A stretch of DNA of 8,519 nucleotides. Source: Pseudomonadota bacterium. GTDB lineage: Bacteria; Pseudomonadota; Alphaproteobacteria; Azospirillales; Azospirillaceae. A program made the position numbers and the translations under genes. The DNA lies in assembly GCA_023416195.1 (NCBI GenBank), contig JAEZID010000239.1, positions 1 through 8,519 of the forward strand, written 5' to 3'. Below, piece by piece: positions 1 through 6,336 of the stretch (the stretch's first letter is position 1; every line of letters starts with the position of its first letter). The notes beneath the pieces were generated by a model that had not been told where the DNA came from, made no database searches, and saw only the letters and a list, made by a program, of their open reading frames with translations.

Positions 1-1536
1 GCCGACAGCCTGCTGGACATCGACGACCTGATCGCCCGGCGGACCGAGGACACGGCGGAGATCGACCGCTATCTGCGCACCATCCGGGACCAGGAGCTGC
101 CGCCGGAGATGGACCCGCCGGCCAACTTCAAGGGCACGCTGCGCGATTACCAGCGGGTGGGCCTCGCCTGGATGCAGGGCCTGCGGGCGAACAAGGTCGC
201 GGGCATCCTGGCCGACGACATGGGCCTGGGCAAGACGGCGCAGACGCTGGCCCACATCGCGACCGAGCACGCGGAAGGGCGGCTGGGCGATCCGTGCCTC
301 GTCGTCGTGCCGACCAGCCTCGTGCCGAACTGGGTCGCGGAGGCGCAGCGCTTCACGCCGCACCTGCGGGTGGTCGTGCTGCACGGGCTGGACCGGCACG
401 AACGGCTGAGCGACGTGGACCGCGCGCACATCGTCGTCACCACCTACGGCGTGGTGGCGCGCGACGTGGACCTGCTGAAGCGGCTGACGTGGCACATGCT
501 GATCCTGGACGAGGCGCAGGCCATCAAGAACCCGGACGGCAAGGCGACGCGGGCGGTCTGCGCGCTGCAGGCGCGGCATCGGCTCTGCCTGTCCGGCACG
601 CCGGTCGAGAACAATCTGGGCGAGCTGTGGAGCCAGTTCGCCTTCCTGATGCCGGGCCTGCTGGGCGACCGGAAGGAGTTCGGGAAGCGCTATCGCACGC
701 CCATCGAGAAGCGCGGCGATTCCACGCGGGCGAAGCTGCTGATGCGGCGGATCAAGCCGTTCCTGCTGCGCCGCACCAAGGAGGCGGTCGCCAAGGAACT
801 GCCGCCCAAGACGGAGGTGATCGTCCGCATCGACCTGGAGGCGGAGCAGCGCGACCTGTACGAGACGATCCGCCTGTCGGTGAACGAGACGGTGCGGGCG
901 GCGCTGGCGGTCAGCGGCGTGTCGCGCAACACGATCACCATCATCGACGCGCTTCTGAAGCTGCGGCAGGTCTGCTGCGACCCGCGTCTGGTGAAAATCC
1001 CGGCGGCGGCGAAGGTTCGGGAAAGCGCCAAGCTCCAGGCATTGACCGACATGGTACTGGAGATGGTGCCGGAGGGGCGCCGCATCCTGATCTTCTCGCA
1101 GTTCACCACCATGCTGGACCTCATCAAGGTGCAGCTGGAGGACGCGAAGATCCCCTATGTGGAGCTGACCGGCCGCACGCTGGACCGGGCGGAGCCGGTG
1201 AACCGCTTCCAGAACCGCGAGGTGCCGGTCTTCCTCATCAGCCTGAAGGCCGGCGGGCGCGGGTTGAACCTGACGGCGGCGGACACGGTCATCCACTACG
1301 ATCCGTGGTGGAACCCGGCCGCCGAGGACCAGGCGACCGACCGCGCCTACCGAATCGGGCAGGACAAGCCGGTGTTCGTCTACAAGCTGATCGCCGCGAA
1401 CACGGTGGAGGAACGCATCCTCGATCTGCAACGGCGCAAAGGAAGCCTGTCGGAGGCCACCATCGAGGGCACGGGGCTCGTCAGCGCGCTTGACGGCGGC
1501 GATATCGACTATCTGCTGGGTAAGGTCGAGGGCTGA
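1..1536 (+). CDS. SNF2-family DNA-dependent ATPase/helicase, C-terminal part (5' end outside window)
   Basis: The frame is open from base 1 to the TGA at 1534-1536 (511 codons), so the gene starts upstream of the window and the first in-window ATG (109) is not its start. Both RecA-like lobes of a superfamily 2 SNF2 ATPase are present. Counting codons from base 1, motif I DDMGLGKT is at 72-79 (Walker lysine 78), motif II DEAQ at 170-173, motif III SGTPVENN at 198-205, motif IV around ILIFSQF at 362, motif V LKAGGRGLNLT at 415-425, and motif VI DQATDRAYRIGQ at 443-454 with the arginine-finger region intact. Bacterial members usually have several hundred further N-terminal residues, often with a SWIM zinc-binding domain, which cannot be seen here. 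The family uses ATP to translocate on duplex DNA and remodel DNA-protein or RNA polymerase complexes. The physiological role of most bacterial members is unknown. All catalytic motifs look intact. The next gene follows after 96 bp in the same direction, so co-transcription is possible. Confidence 0.95.
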   Translation, partial: ADSLLDIDDLIARRTEDTAEIDRYLRTIRDQELPPEMDPPANFKGTLRDYQRVGLAWMQGLRANKVAGILADDMGLGKTAQTLAHIATEHAEGRLGDPCLVVVPTSLVPNWVAEAQRFTPHLRVVVLHGLDRHERLSDVDRAHIVVTTYGVVARDVDLLKRLTWHMLILDEAQAIKNPDGKATRAVCALQARHRLCLSGTPVENNLGELWSQFAFLMPGLLGDRKEFGKRYRTPIEKRGDSTRAKLLMRRIKPFLLRRTKEAVAKELPPKTEVIVRIDLEAEQRDLYETIRLSVNETVRAALAVSGVSRNTITIIDALLKLRQVCCDPRLVKIPAAAKVRESAKLQALTDMVLEMVPEGRRILIFSQFTTMLDLIKVQLEDAKIPYVELTGRTLDRAEPVNRFQNREVPVFLISLKAGGRGLNLTAADTVIHYDPWWNPAAEDQATDRAYRIGQDKPVFVYKLIAANTVEERILDLQRRKGSLSEATIEGTGLVSALDGGDIDYLLGKVEG

Positions 1537-1596
1537 CGAAATCCTCGGGGGTAATGCCCTATTCGGGGCTGGCTTGCGGCGCGTAATGGCCTAAGT

Positions 1597-1619
1597 CCCT
1601 AGGAATAGTATTCCCTGGG
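1597..1619. promoter_or_regulatory. Imperfect palindrome upstream of the 169-aa gene, candidate operator
   Basis: The core is a perfect inverted repeat, GGAATA-G-TATTCC (1602-1614). It is flanked two bases out by CCC (1597-1599) and GGG (1617-1619), giving a 23-bp dyad centred on 1608. It lies 13 bp before the ATG at 1633 and just upstream of a purine-rich ribosome-binding stretch (GGGGGAGGGAAGG). It is an AT-rich island in GC-rich DNA. No T-run follows, so it is not a convincing terminator for the helicase gene. A repressor or response-regulator site is an inference. Confidence 0.35.
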
Positions 1620-1632
1620 GGAGGGAAGGGCC

Positions 1633-2142
1633 ATGGCTTCGACGCAGCGGGAGAGCATAGCAGCCGAGCCGGAACGGCTGATCGCGGCATGGCGTGACGC
1701 CGCCGCCGAGGCCCGGCGCTGGCGCGACGATCCCGCGCGCATCGCCGCGCTGAAGGCCGCCCGCAACCGGCTGCACCAGCCGGAAGCGCCGCCGCCGCGC
1801 CGGCCGGAGCAGGTGCTTGCCGACGAGTTGCGCGCCGCGCGGACGGCGCTGGCCGCCGCCGAGGGGAACGCGCGGGCGCTGGCCTACGCGGCCCTGAAAC
1901 GGTGGGAACCGGGGCTGTTCGGCTACAGCGAGACGCAGCGTTCCACCGCCGGGAAAATCGCCGCGTCGGAGGCGGATCAGGCCCGGCGCGACGCCCAGGA
2001 ACGGGCTGAGGCCCTGGACCTGGTGCGGGCGTTCCGCGAGGCGCAGGACCGGGCGCGCAACGCCGCCCGCGCCGTCTGGGCCGACCCGCAGGCGCGGGCG
2101 CTGGCCGACGAGGCGGGGCTGTCCCGCGTGTCCGTGTCGTGA
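1633..2142 (+). CDS. Unrecognised Ala/Arg-rich helical protein (169 aa), overlaps the DNA glycosylase gene
   Basis: I do not recognise this protein. It is soluble, with no signal peptide or membrane segment, and almost wholly helical by composition. Ala, Arg and Glu dominate, with long runs suited to amphipathic or coiled-coil helices at about 14-48, 58-90 and 107-160. Between them are a proline-rich break (PEAPPPRRPE, 50-59) and a short aromatic/glycine patch (RWEPGLFGYSE, 90-100) that may be the only compact element. ATG 1633 is chosen because a strong purine-rich ribosome-binding site (GGGAGGGAAGG) ends about 4-5 bases before it. Its stop overlaps the start of the downstream glycosylase gene in GTGA (2139-2142), so the two are probably translationally coupled, which suggests a linked role in DNA transactions. 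Antisense frames over the region are also open, as is common in GC-rich DNA. The ribosome-binding site and the stop/start overlap favour this frame. Confidence 0.8.
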   Translation: MASTQRESIAAEPERLIAAWRDAAAEARRWRDDPARIAALKAARNRLHQPEAPPPRRPEQVLADELRAARTALAAAEGNARALAYAALKRWEPGLFGYSETQRSTAGKIAASEADQARRDAQERAEALDLVRAFREAQDRARNAARAVWADPQARALADEAGLSRVSVS

Positions 2143-2855
2143 CGTTGTTCGAGACCGCCGAAGCCAAGCTTCTGGAGATCCATCGCCGGCTGTGCCTCGT
2201 CTACGGCTGCCCCGTCGCCTATTTCCGGACGCACGATCCGCTGAGCGAGCTGGTGTCGTCGCTGCTGTCGCACCGCACGCGGAACGCGGCATCGGGGGTG
2301 GCCTTTCGCGTGTTGAAGGCGCGGTGGGGCGATTGGGCGGCGGTGCGGGACGCCGATCCGGCGAAGGTCGAGGCGGCCATTGCCGGCGTGACCTGGCCGG
2401 AACAAAAAGCGCCGCGCATCCAGGCGGTCCTGAGGGCGATCACGGCGATGCGGGGGGAATTGTCGCTGGATTTCCTGGCGGAGATGCCCGTGGAGGACGC
2501 GCGGGCGTGGCTGGAGCAGCTGCCGGGGGTGGGGCCGAAGACGAGCGCCGCCGTGATGTGCTTCAGCAGCCTGCGGCGGCCGGCGCTGCCGGTGGACAGC
2601 CATCATCATCGGGTGGCGGTGCGCACCGGGCTGATCCCGCCGAACGTGGCGGTCGGGCCGTCGCACAGGGTCCTGGCGGCGCAACTGCCGGCGGACTGGA
2701 CGGCGCAGCAGATCTACGACAACCACGAGGTGCTGATGCTGCACGGGCAGCGCTGCTGCACCTTCCACGATCCGGCCTGCCACCGCTGCGTTCTGGTGAC
2801 CCTGTGCCCGACCGGGCAGGCCCGGATGGAGGGGCCGGATTGGGCGAGGGCGTGA
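2139..2855 (+). CDS. Endonuclease III-like HhH-GPD DNA glycosylase with [4Fe-4S] loop (238 aa)
   Basis: This is a base-excision repair enzyme of the HhH-GPD superfamily. Such enzymes excise damaged pyrimidines and may cleave the resulting abasic site by beta-elimination. The helix-hairpin-helix is LPGVGPKTSAAV at 128-139, with lysine 134 at the position of the catalytic Lys of E. coli Nth. Aspartate 153 in PVDSHHHRV matches the catalytic Asp of the VDTH-type motif. The iron-sulfur loop is complete: C207-x6-C214-x2-C217-x5-C223, the spacing seen in Nth. At 238 residues it is somewhat longer than E. coli Nth (211 aa). The overall sequence looks divergent from housekeeping Nth, so it may be a paralogue with a different lesion preference; that is inference. 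The GTG start at 2139 overlaps the upstream stop (GTGA), and no clear ribosome-binding site precedes it, which points to translation by coupling. Specificity (glycosylase only, or also lyase) cannot be settled from sequence. Confidence 0.92.
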   Translation: MTLFETAEAKLLEIHRRLCLVYGCPVAYFRTHDPLSELVSSLLSHRTRNAASGVAFRVLKARWGDWAAVRDADPAKVEAAIAGVTWPEQKAPRIQAVLRAITAMRGELSLDFLAEMPVEDARAWLEQLPGVGPKTSAAVMCFSSLRRPALPVDSHHHRVAVRTGLIPPNVAVGPSHRVLAAQLPADWTAQQIYDNHEVLMLHGQRCCTFHDPACHRCVLVTLCPTGQARMEGPDWARA

Positions 2856-2863
2856 GGTTGTTT

Positions 2864-3026
2864 TGACACAGATGGACACAGATAAACACAGATAGCCCAC
2901 CGCGAACCGTCATCCCCGCGAAGGCAGGGATCCAGAAAACTTTGCATAACGGTGCTGGTTTGTTCTGGATTCCCGCCTCTCGCGCTGGCTGAATCCCATC
3001 ATTTCCATCTGTGTTTATCTGTGTCA
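2864..3026. repeat. Composite intergenic inverted-repeat element with ACACAGAT ends
   Basis: The left end has three ACACAGAT units in tandem with a 10-bp period (2866-2873, 2876-2883, 2886-2893). The right end has two inverted copies (ATCTGTGT at 3007-3014 and 3017-3024). The 18 bases at 2876-2893 are perfectly complementary to 3007-3024. The element fills the gap between the glycosylase gene and the leftward small gene almost exactly, and is AT-rich compared with its surroundings. It has no ORF of interest and no transposase, so it could be a non-autonomous MITE-like or REP-like element. From memory, ACACAGAT-type tandem units recur between genes in many unrelated bacteria; this was not checked. 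Confidence 0.75.
2917..2984. repeat. Inner inverted repeat of the intergenic element
   Basis: Inside the ACACAGAT ends, ATCCAGAA (2930-2937) pairs perfectly with TTCTGGAT (2963-2970). The dyad extends outward through GGCAGGG / CCCGCC with two mismatches, and through CGCGA / TCGCG with one extra base on the right. The left arm resembles the dispersed proteobacterial repeat containing CCCGCGAAGGCGGGAATCCAG, as I recall it. The middle of the hairpin (2938-2962) is not symmetrical. Confidence 0.6.
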
Positions 3027-3032
3027 CAATAA

Positions 3033-3239
3033 TTATTTCTCCTTGAGCTTCTCGGCCTTGCGGCGGTCGCTTTCGACCTCGCGGGCCATTTCGTCGTCGA
3101 TCTTGGGGTCGATGTCGCGGGCCTGATCGGCCAGCTTCTTCGCGCCCTTCAGGTCGCCTTCGGCCGCCTTGTCGATGGCCTGTTCGGCGAGGTCGTGGGC
3201 CTTCTTGTGCTCTGGGCTCTGCTCATGCTTGCTGGCCAT
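3033..3239 (-). CDS. Small charged helical protein with one TPR-like motif (68 aa)
   Basis: I do not recognise a named family. The protein is hydrophilic with no signal peptide, rich in Lys, Asp, Glu and Ala, and predicted by eye to be almost all helix. Residues 14-47 fit a single tetratricopeptide-like unit: small residues at A21, A33 and A40 and a proline at P45 occupy the usual TPR positions 8, 20, 27 and 32. One unit is not a functional TPR array, so this may only be a helical hairpin. ATG 3239 is supported by AGGAAAGGA ending about 6-7 bases upstream. That ribosome-binding site overlaps the stop of the 82-aa gene, which ends 15 bp before this start, so the two form a tight leftward operon. 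The C-terminus (DRRKAEKLKEK) is strongly basic. A stress-related role is suggested only by the EcfG-like promoter candidate upstream of the operon. Confidence 0.8.
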   Translation of the reverse strand: MASKHEQSPEHKKAHDLAEQAIDKAAEGDLKGAKKLADQARDIDPKIDDEMAREVESDRRKAEKLKEK

Positions 3240-3254
3240 GGGGTGTTCCTTTCC

Positions 3255-3503
3255 TCAGTGCAGAAGTCCGTTGGGGCGGGACGTGTCGGGGGTGGGGCGC
3301 TCCGGCGCGTCGTCGTCGGCCTGCTCGGCAGCGTCCAGCATGGCCTCGGCCTGCTTGCGGACGGCGTGGGCGCGGGCGCGGTCGGCGGGGTCGGGGTTCC
3401 TGGATTCGGCGAATTCGGCCGCCTGCTCGGCGAGGTCGAGGGTTTCGACCACCTCCTCCATCGTCTCTTCCAGAGCCTCCACATCGACTCGTTTATCGCT
3501 CAT
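3255..3503 (-). CDS. Small acidic helical protein (82 aa), first gene of a leftward pair
   Basis: The family is unrecognised. There are 22 acidic against 9 basic residues. Residues 7-34 and 38-63 read as two amphipathic helices with Ala/Leu/Val heptad-like spacing, followed by an extended Pro/Asp/Arg tail (65-82). There is no signal peptide or membrane segment. ATG 3503 is chosen over the longer upstream-open frame (open to 3986) because GGAGAAG sits about 6 bases before it, and because the longer version would run antisense into the glucan synthase gene. Its stop is 15 bp from the start of the 68-aa gene, and both proteins are small, charged and helical, so they probably work together. A GGAAC-N16-TGTT sequence on this strand (3562-3538) would place a transcript start about 25-30 bases upstream of the ATG. 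Confidence 0.78.
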   Translation of the reverse strand: MSDKRVDVEALEETMEEVVETLDLAEQAAEFAESRNPDPADRARAHAVRKQAEAMLDAAEQADDDAPERPTPDTSRPNGLLH

Positions 3504-3537
3504 GCGGGCTTCTCCGGTCGTCAGGGTCGGTTCAGCC

Positions 3538-3562
3538 AACAGAGGGAACGGGGCCACGTTCC
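3538..3562 (-). promoter_or_regulatory. EcfG-like (general stress sigma) promoter candidate for the leftward small-gene pair
   Basis: Read on the minus strand, GGAAC (3562-3558) is followed after 16 bases by TGTT (3541-3538). The alphaproteobacterial EcfG consensus is GGAAC-N16/17-cGTT, so this matches except for one base of the -10 element. The predicted transcript start, about 25-30 nt before ATG 3503, has sensible geometry. Short motifs occur by chance, so this is a candidate only. Confidence 0.4.
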
Positions 3563-3563
3563 C
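3544..3563. repeat. Inverted repeat GGGAACG / CGTTCCC in the divergent spacer
   Basis: There are perfect 7-bp arms (3544-3550 and 3557-3563) around a 6-base centre. The right arm is the -35 element of the leftward promoter candidate, and the left arm presents a GGAAC on the plus strand with no matching -10. It could be an operator, or simply a hairpin. Confidence 0.4.
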
Positions 3564-3598
3564 GGCAAAATGCGGGACAAAAAATCGCGAAGGGGGCG

Positions 3599-3624
3599 GG
3601 AATAGTTTTTGTGCGGTGCACGTT
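3599..3624 (+). promoter_or_regulatory. EcfG-like promoter candidate for the glucan synthase gene
   Basis: GGAAT (3599-3603) is followed after 17 bases by CGTT (3621-3624): one mismatch in the -35 element and a perfect -10 element for the EcfG consensus. It would give a 5' leader of roughly 50 nt before ATG 3681, containing the hairpin at 3638-3653. The match is weaker than its divergent partner because the -35 element deviates. Confidence 0.3.
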
Positions 3625-3637
3625 CGTCGTTGTGTCC

Positions 3638-3653
3638 GGTGGCGCTCGCCACC
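3638..3653 (+). promoter_or_regulatory. Leader hairpin before the glucan synthase start
   Basis: GGTGGC (3638-3643) and GCCACC (3648-3653) form a perfect 6-bp GC-rich stem with a GCTC loop, followed by a pyrimidine run (TTCCTTCC). It lies 27 bases before ATG 3681, which has no recognisable Shine-Dalgarno sequence. A role in controlling translation is possible but unproven. Confidence 0.35.
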
Positions 3654-3680
3654 TTCCTTCCAGGCTGCGAACTTCCCCAC

Positions 3681-6323
3681 ATGAGCAACCCGAAGCGTTC
3701 GATGCGGTCTGCGGCCATCGCCGCCGCAATGCTGGCCGTGACCGCCGGCCACGCGTCCTTCTGGTCCTGGCGCAACGCGCCGACGCCCGTGGAGGCGGAA
3801 CCGGGACGCATCGAGTCCGTGTCCTATTCGCCGTCGGGCCGGAGCTACGACCCGACCGAATCGCCGGTCGTCCCGCGCGCCGAGCTGGAAAAGGACATGG
3901 TCGCCATCGCCGGCTTCGCCGACGGCGTGCGCACCTACTCCACGCTGGGCTCGCAAGGGCAGGTGCCGGCCATCGCGGCCAAGCACGGCCTGGACGTCTC
4001 GCTGGGCATCTGGCTCAGCGACGACAAGGCCCGCAACGAGCAGGAGGTCGCCCGCGCCATCGTGATGGCCAAGACCGTGCGGGGCATCACCCGCATCGTG
4101 GTCGGCAACGAGACTCTTCTACGCGCCGAGCTGACCGACGCGGAACTGGCCGGCTACGTCAAGCGCGTGCGCGCCGCCGTTCCCCGCCACATCAAGGTCG
4201 GCACCGCCGACGTGTGGTCGGAGATCGTGAAGGCGAAGGAGACGGTAAAGGCGTCCGACTATATGGGCGTGCACGTCCTGCCCTACTGGGAAGGCGTGCC
4301 GGCCGACAAGGCGCTGACCTGGATCCGCGACCGGCTGGACACCGTGCGCAAGGCGCACCCCGGCAAGCAGCTGTTCGTCGGCGAGGTGGGCTGGCCGTCG
4401 GGCGGCGAGAATTTCCACGACGCCTTCCCGTCGACGGAGGCGCAGGCCTCGGTGGTGCGGAACTTCGCGGCGGAAGCCGGGATGCTGGGCATCGACTACA
4501 ACGTGGTCGAGGCGTTCGACGGCATCTGGAAGTCCACCATCGAAGGCTCGCCCGGCCCGACCTGGGGCATGCTGGACGCCGACCGCGCGCCGAAATGGCC
4601 GCTGGCGGGCGCCGTGCCGGCCCCCTACGGGGATCGGGTCGGCGCCGGCGTGGCGCTGGGCCTGGGGCTGGCGCTGTCGGCCTTCGCCGCGCTGCGGCGG
4701 CGGACGGGGCTGCGCTACACGCTGGCCGCGTCGGTGGGCGCCAACATCATCGGTTTCGGGGTCGGGTCGGCCGTGGCCGGGGCCTATGGCGAGTACTTCA
4801 CCTTCGGCGCCGCGACGACCTGGGGTTCCGCCTTCCTGCTCGGCGCGCTGATGATGGGCGTGGCCTTCGCCGACCTGACGGAGGTGGTGCGGCGGCTGTT
4901 CACCGGCCGGGCGCCGGCCCTGCTGCCGCGCAAGCCGGAGGTGCCCGATCACCAGCCGATGGTCTCGATCCACGTCGCCGCCTGCCGCGAGCAGCCGGAG
5001 GTGCTGGGCGCCACGCTGTCCTCGCTGGCCCGGCTCGACTACCCGAATTACGAGGTCGTCGTCCTCATCAACAACACCGAGGACGAGGAACTGGTGCGGC
5101 CGGTCGAGGAGCTGTGCCGGGAGCTGGGTCCGAAGTTCAAGTTCCACTGGTACAAGCAGATCAGCGGCTTCAAGGCCGGCGCGCTGAACGCCGCCCTGCG
5201 GCACACCGACCCGGCGGCCGAGATCGTCGCGGTGCTGGACGCCGACTACACCGTGTCGCCGGACTGGCTGAAGACGCTGGCCCCGACCTTCGCGGACCCC
5301 TCGGTCGGCATCGTGCAGGCCCCGCAGGAGCATCGCGACGGCCACGAGACGCCGCTGAAGGCCGCGATGACCGCCGAGTACCGCCCCTTCTTCGACGTCG
5401 GCATGCAGGAGGGTCTGACCACCCAGGCCTTCGTCTGCCACGGCACGATGATCATGCTGCGCCGCTCCGCCATGGATCGGGTCGGCGGCTGGTCGGAAGA
5501 GGGCATCTGCGAGGACACCGAGCTTGGCATCCGCATCCTGTCGGCCGGCTACCGCGCCGCCTACACGGACGAGCGGCTGGGCGAGGGCCTGGCGCCGGAC
5601 AACTTCATGCAGTTCCGCAAGCAGCGTGACCGGTGGGTGTTCGGTTCCACCCAGATCCTGCGCGCCCACTGGCGCAAGTTCCTGCCGGGTTCGTCGGACC
5701 TGACGGTCGCGCAGAAGGTCGGCTACCTGACCAACTGGGCGCGCTGGTGGTCGGACGCGGTTGGCCTGCTGGCCGCCGCCGCCGCGGTGACCTGGACCTT
5801 CGCCTCGCTGGTGCTGCCGCTGCATCTGCCGCCGGTGGAAGCGACCGCCGCCGTGCTGGGCGCCCTGGTCCTGCGCGCCGGGTCGAGCCTGCTGGCCTCG
5901 CGCTACGCCTCGGGCAACTCGTGGAAGGCGAGCTTCGGGGCCTGCGCCGTGGGCATGGCGCTGTCCACCACGGTGGCGCTCGCCGCGCTGCGCGGCGTGG
6001 TGCGCAAGCGGGATGCCTTCCGGGTGACGGCCAAGGGTGGCAAGCGGGCTCCCAGCCGGTTCTGCGCCAAGCCGGAAGCCTACCTCTCGGCCGCCCTGGT
6101 CGCGGCGTCCGCCACTGCGGCCCTGGTCAACCCGCTGGGCACCCTGTCGCTGGAGCTGTGGTCGATCCTGCTGGCCGCGATGGCTGTGCCGAACCTGATG
6201 GCGGTCGGTTTCGCGATCGGTGACATGCTGCCGGCGCGGGCTCCGCGCCCGGTGGAGCGGACCGCTCCGCAGGTGCAGCCGCAGCCGCAGCAGACGGAAC
6301 AGCGTCAGCCGGCGGCGGCGTAA
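3681..6323 (+). CDS. GH17-GT2 fusion: inner-membrane beta-glucan synthase (NdvB-like of the Pseudomonas/Bradyrhizobium type), 880 aa
   Basis: Domain order: signal anchor (about 8-27), periplasmic glycoside hydrolase family 17 domain (about 45-310), three membrane segments (about 320-338, 346-370, 379-399), cytoplasmic family 2 glycosyltransferase (about 425-660), about five further membrane segments (693-847), and a Pro/Gln-rich tail. GH17 catalytic residues are present: acid/base E144 in VVGNE and nucleophile E235 in FVGEVGWPS. The GT2 core has DADY (D520, D522), the ED of CEDTELG (E611, D612) and QRDRW (Q648, R651, W652), the D, DxD, ED and QxxRW set of processive synthases. The topology is consistent, putting GH17 outside and GT2 inside. 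In characterised NdvB/NdvC proteins the GT2 domain is thought to polymerise beta-1,3-glucan, and isolated GH17 domains act as beta-1,3-glucan transglycosylases that branch or cyclise it. A periplasmic or exported beta-glucan product is therefore likely. ATG 3681 is preferred over TTG 3609 because the signal anchor follows it directly. No Shine-Dalgarno is evident, and ATG 3702 remains possible. Confidence 0.93.
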   Translation: MSNPKRSMRSAAIAAAMLAVTAGHASFWSWRNAPTPVEAEPGRIESVSYSPSGRSYDPTESPVVPRAELEKDMVAIAGFADGVRTYSTLGSQGQVPAIAAKHGLDVSLGIWLSDDKARNEQEVARAIVMAKTVRGITRIVVGNETLLRAELTDAELAGYVKRVRAAVPRHIKVGTADVWSEIVKAKETVKASDYMGVHVLPYWEGVPADKALTWIRDRLDTVRKAHPGKQLFVGEVGWPSGGENFHDAFPSTEAQASVVRNFAAEAGMLGIDYNVVEAFDGIWKSTIEGSPGPTWGMLDADRAPKWPLAGAVPAPYGDRVGAGVALGLGLALSAFAALRRRTGLRYTLAASVGANIIGFGVGSAVAGAYGEYFTFGAATTWGSAFLLGALMMGVAFADLTEVVRRLFTGRAPALLPRKPEVPDHQPMVSIHVAACREQPEVLGATLSSLARLDYPNYEVVVLINNTEDEELVRPVEELCRELGPKFKFHWYKQISGFKAGALNAALRHTDPAAEIVAVLDADYTVSPDWLKTLAPTFADPSVGIVQAPQEHRDGHETPLKAAMTAEYRPFFDVGMQEGLTTQAFVCHGTMIMLRRSAMDRVGGWSEEGICEDTELGIRILSAGYRAAYTDERLGEGLAPDNFMQFRKQRDRWVFGSTQILRAHWRKFLPGSSDLTVAQKVGYLTNWARWWSDAVGLLAAAAAVTWTFASLVLPLHLPPVEATAAVLGALVLRAGSSLLASRYASGNSWKASFGACAVGMALSTTVALAALRGVVRKRDAFRVTAKGGKRAPSRFCAKPEAYLSAALVAASATAALVNPLGTLSLELWSILLAAMAVPNLMAVGFAIGDMLPARAPRPVERTAPQVQPQPQQTEQRQPAAA

Positions 6324-6336
6324 GAAGTCTCAGCGA

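Noticed and set aside
1559..2292. Long antisense open frames over the 169-aa gene
   Set aside because: They are Arg/Pro-rich, low-complexity translations typical of antisense GC-rich DNA, with no ribosome-binding site or recognisable domain.
2864..3026. CRISPR array from the spaced ACACAGAT units
   Set aside because: The units are 8 bp with 2-bp spacing and invert at the other end; there are no spacers of suitable length.
3609..3680. TTG start adding 24 residues to the glucan synthase
   Set aside because: The extension is not signal-like, contains the leader hairpin and would overlap the promoter candidate; the signal anchor begins at ATG 3681.
3504..3986. Longer upstream version of the 82-aa leftward protein
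   Set aside because: The extra part lies antisense to the glucan synthase gene and is Arg/Gly/His-rich, whereas ATG 3503 has a good ribosome-binding site.
4119..5825. 568-codon antisense open frame inside the glucan synthase gene
   Set aside because: It is a shadow of a gene whose catalytic motifs are all intact on the plus strand; its composition is Arg/His/Gly/Gln-rich and no domain is visible.
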